A stretch of DNA of 64,000 nt. It comes from Thiothrix sp. GTDB lineage: Bacteria > Pseudomonadota > Gammaproteobacteria > Thiotrichales > Thiotrichaceae. This document shows, in pieces, positions 63,457 to 64,000 of this stretch (its first letter is position 1; every line of letters starts with the position of its first letter). The stretch covers positions 1 through 64,000 of the forward strand of contig NZ_JAQTLS010000007.1 of NCBI RefSeq assembly GCF_028714775.1, given 5' to 3'. The notes beneath the pieces are model-generated. The model saw only the letters and a list, made by a program, of their open reading frames with translations. It searched no databases and had not been told where the DNA came from. A program made the translations under genes and the position numbers.

Positions 63457-64000
63457 ATGACTATTTCGATCCAGCTAGGCGCACGTGAAATTAGCCCCCG
63501 CAGCACCCCATATGTAATTGCTGAAATTGGTGTCAATCACGAGGGATCAATGGATCAAGCGAAACACCTAATAGAACTTGCGAAGGAGGGAGGTGCAGAT
63601 GCGGCCAAATTCCAAAGTTACAAAGCGGGGACCCTGGCATCCAAGCACTCCCCTTCATACTGGGATACTAGTAAAGAGGCAACCCGAAGTCAGTATGAGT
63701 TATTCAAGAAGTACGACGTCTTTGACCCTGACGAATACATCAAACTGGCCGAACATTGCCAGCAAGTCGGTATCGATTTCCTATCTACACCATTTGACGA
63801 TACGGCCATCGATTTTTTAGACCCGCTTATGCCATTTTTCAAAATCGCCTCAGCCGATTTGACCAATACCCCATTTCTGCGCAAGGTAGCAAAAAAAGGC
63901 AAGCCAATACTGCTATCCACAGGCGCATCTACGCTAGGTGAAATCGATATTGCAGTAGCAACATTAACTGAAGCAGGCTGTAACGATTTGGCATTGCTGC
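63457..64000 (+). CDS. NeuB-family sialic/nonulosonic acid synthase, N-terminal part
   Basis: The frame is open to the window end (181 codons). It has YVIAEIGVNHEGSMDQAKHL, ADAAKFQSYKAGTLASK, STPFDDTAIDFLDPLMPFFK and PILLSTGAST, the NeuB/SpsE family signature. Members condense PEP with an amino sugar to give Neu5Ac, legionaminic or pseudaminic acid. ATG 63457 is preceded by AAGGGA. Its rest and partner genes lie outside. Confidence 0.88.
   Translation, partial: MTISIQLGAREISPRSTPYVIAEIGVNHEGSMDQAKHLIELAKEGGADAAKFQSYKAGTLASKHSPSYWDTSKEATRSQYELFKKYDVFDPDEYIKLAEHCQQVGIDFLSTPFDDTAIDFLDPLMPFFKIASADLTNTPFLRKVAKKGKPILLSTGASTLGEIDIAVATLTEAGCNDLALL

Overview
The window reads as a chromosome segment of a gammaproteobacterium, most likely of the Thiotrichales (Thiothrix-like). 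The basis is the housekeeping content: the order thrS-infC-rpmI-rplT-pheS-pheT-ihfA-merR, plus minCDE, mfd, tex, rnr and rlmB, all with gammaproteobacterial-looking proteins. The genus is an inference from protein style; no 16S gene is present.

Positions 1 to about 13210 are the right part of an integrative element whose left end lies outside the window. A tyrosine integrase sits next to a 45-nt 3' fragment of a tRNA(CAU) gene, the attachment site. A leftward operon of ATGA-coupled small genes ends in a staphylococcal-nuclease-like protein and a large membrane protein. A Xre repressor and a PIN toxin-antitoxin pair lie between two 121-bp inverted copies of the control region. A rightward operon encodes a BcepMu gp16-like DNA-binding protein, small secreted and membrane proteins, a lytic transglycosylase and an O-like replication protein. 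The replication gene contains seven regularly spaced dyads followed by AT-rich DNA, which looks like a lambda-type origin inside the gene. No capsid, relaxase or conjugation ATPase is visible, so the class of element is open.

Positions 13460 to 20060 hold accessory genes: a LprI-type periplasmic protein, Sel1 repeats, and a compact leftward operon of a 36-aa ORF, a NACHT NTPase fused to an FGE-sulfatase/C-type-lectin-fold domain, and a TIR-domain protein. The NACHT N-terminus and the TIR C-terminus share a short Gly/Ser/Val motif resembling bacterial amyloid-signalling motifs. A decayed third copy of the motif lies just after the TIR gene. This is the best candidate for an undescribed defence or regulated cell-death system.

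Positions 20089 to 52000 are core chromosome: tRNA-Leu, rnr-rlmB, minCDE-rmuC with an ExbB-like/coiled-coil pair, a Sel1 protein, mfd (with a palindromic element inserted in frame), a membrane-anchored HNH protein, an Rpn nuclease, a VapBC pair, tex, an RND efflux pair, tRNA-Pro, and the pheT-to-thrS operon with tRNA-Val upstream. infC appears to start at AUC.

Positions 52195 to 64000 are a surface-polysaccharide locus: a WecA-type transferase, a block of IS701-like debris, a FAD/Fe-S oxidoreductase, kdnB-like and kdnA-like genes (8-amino-Kdo synthesis), an acyltransferase, a methyltransferase, a glycosyltransferase and the start of a NeuB-family synthase. It is interrupted by a deleted IS3-type element and an intact IS630-type element.
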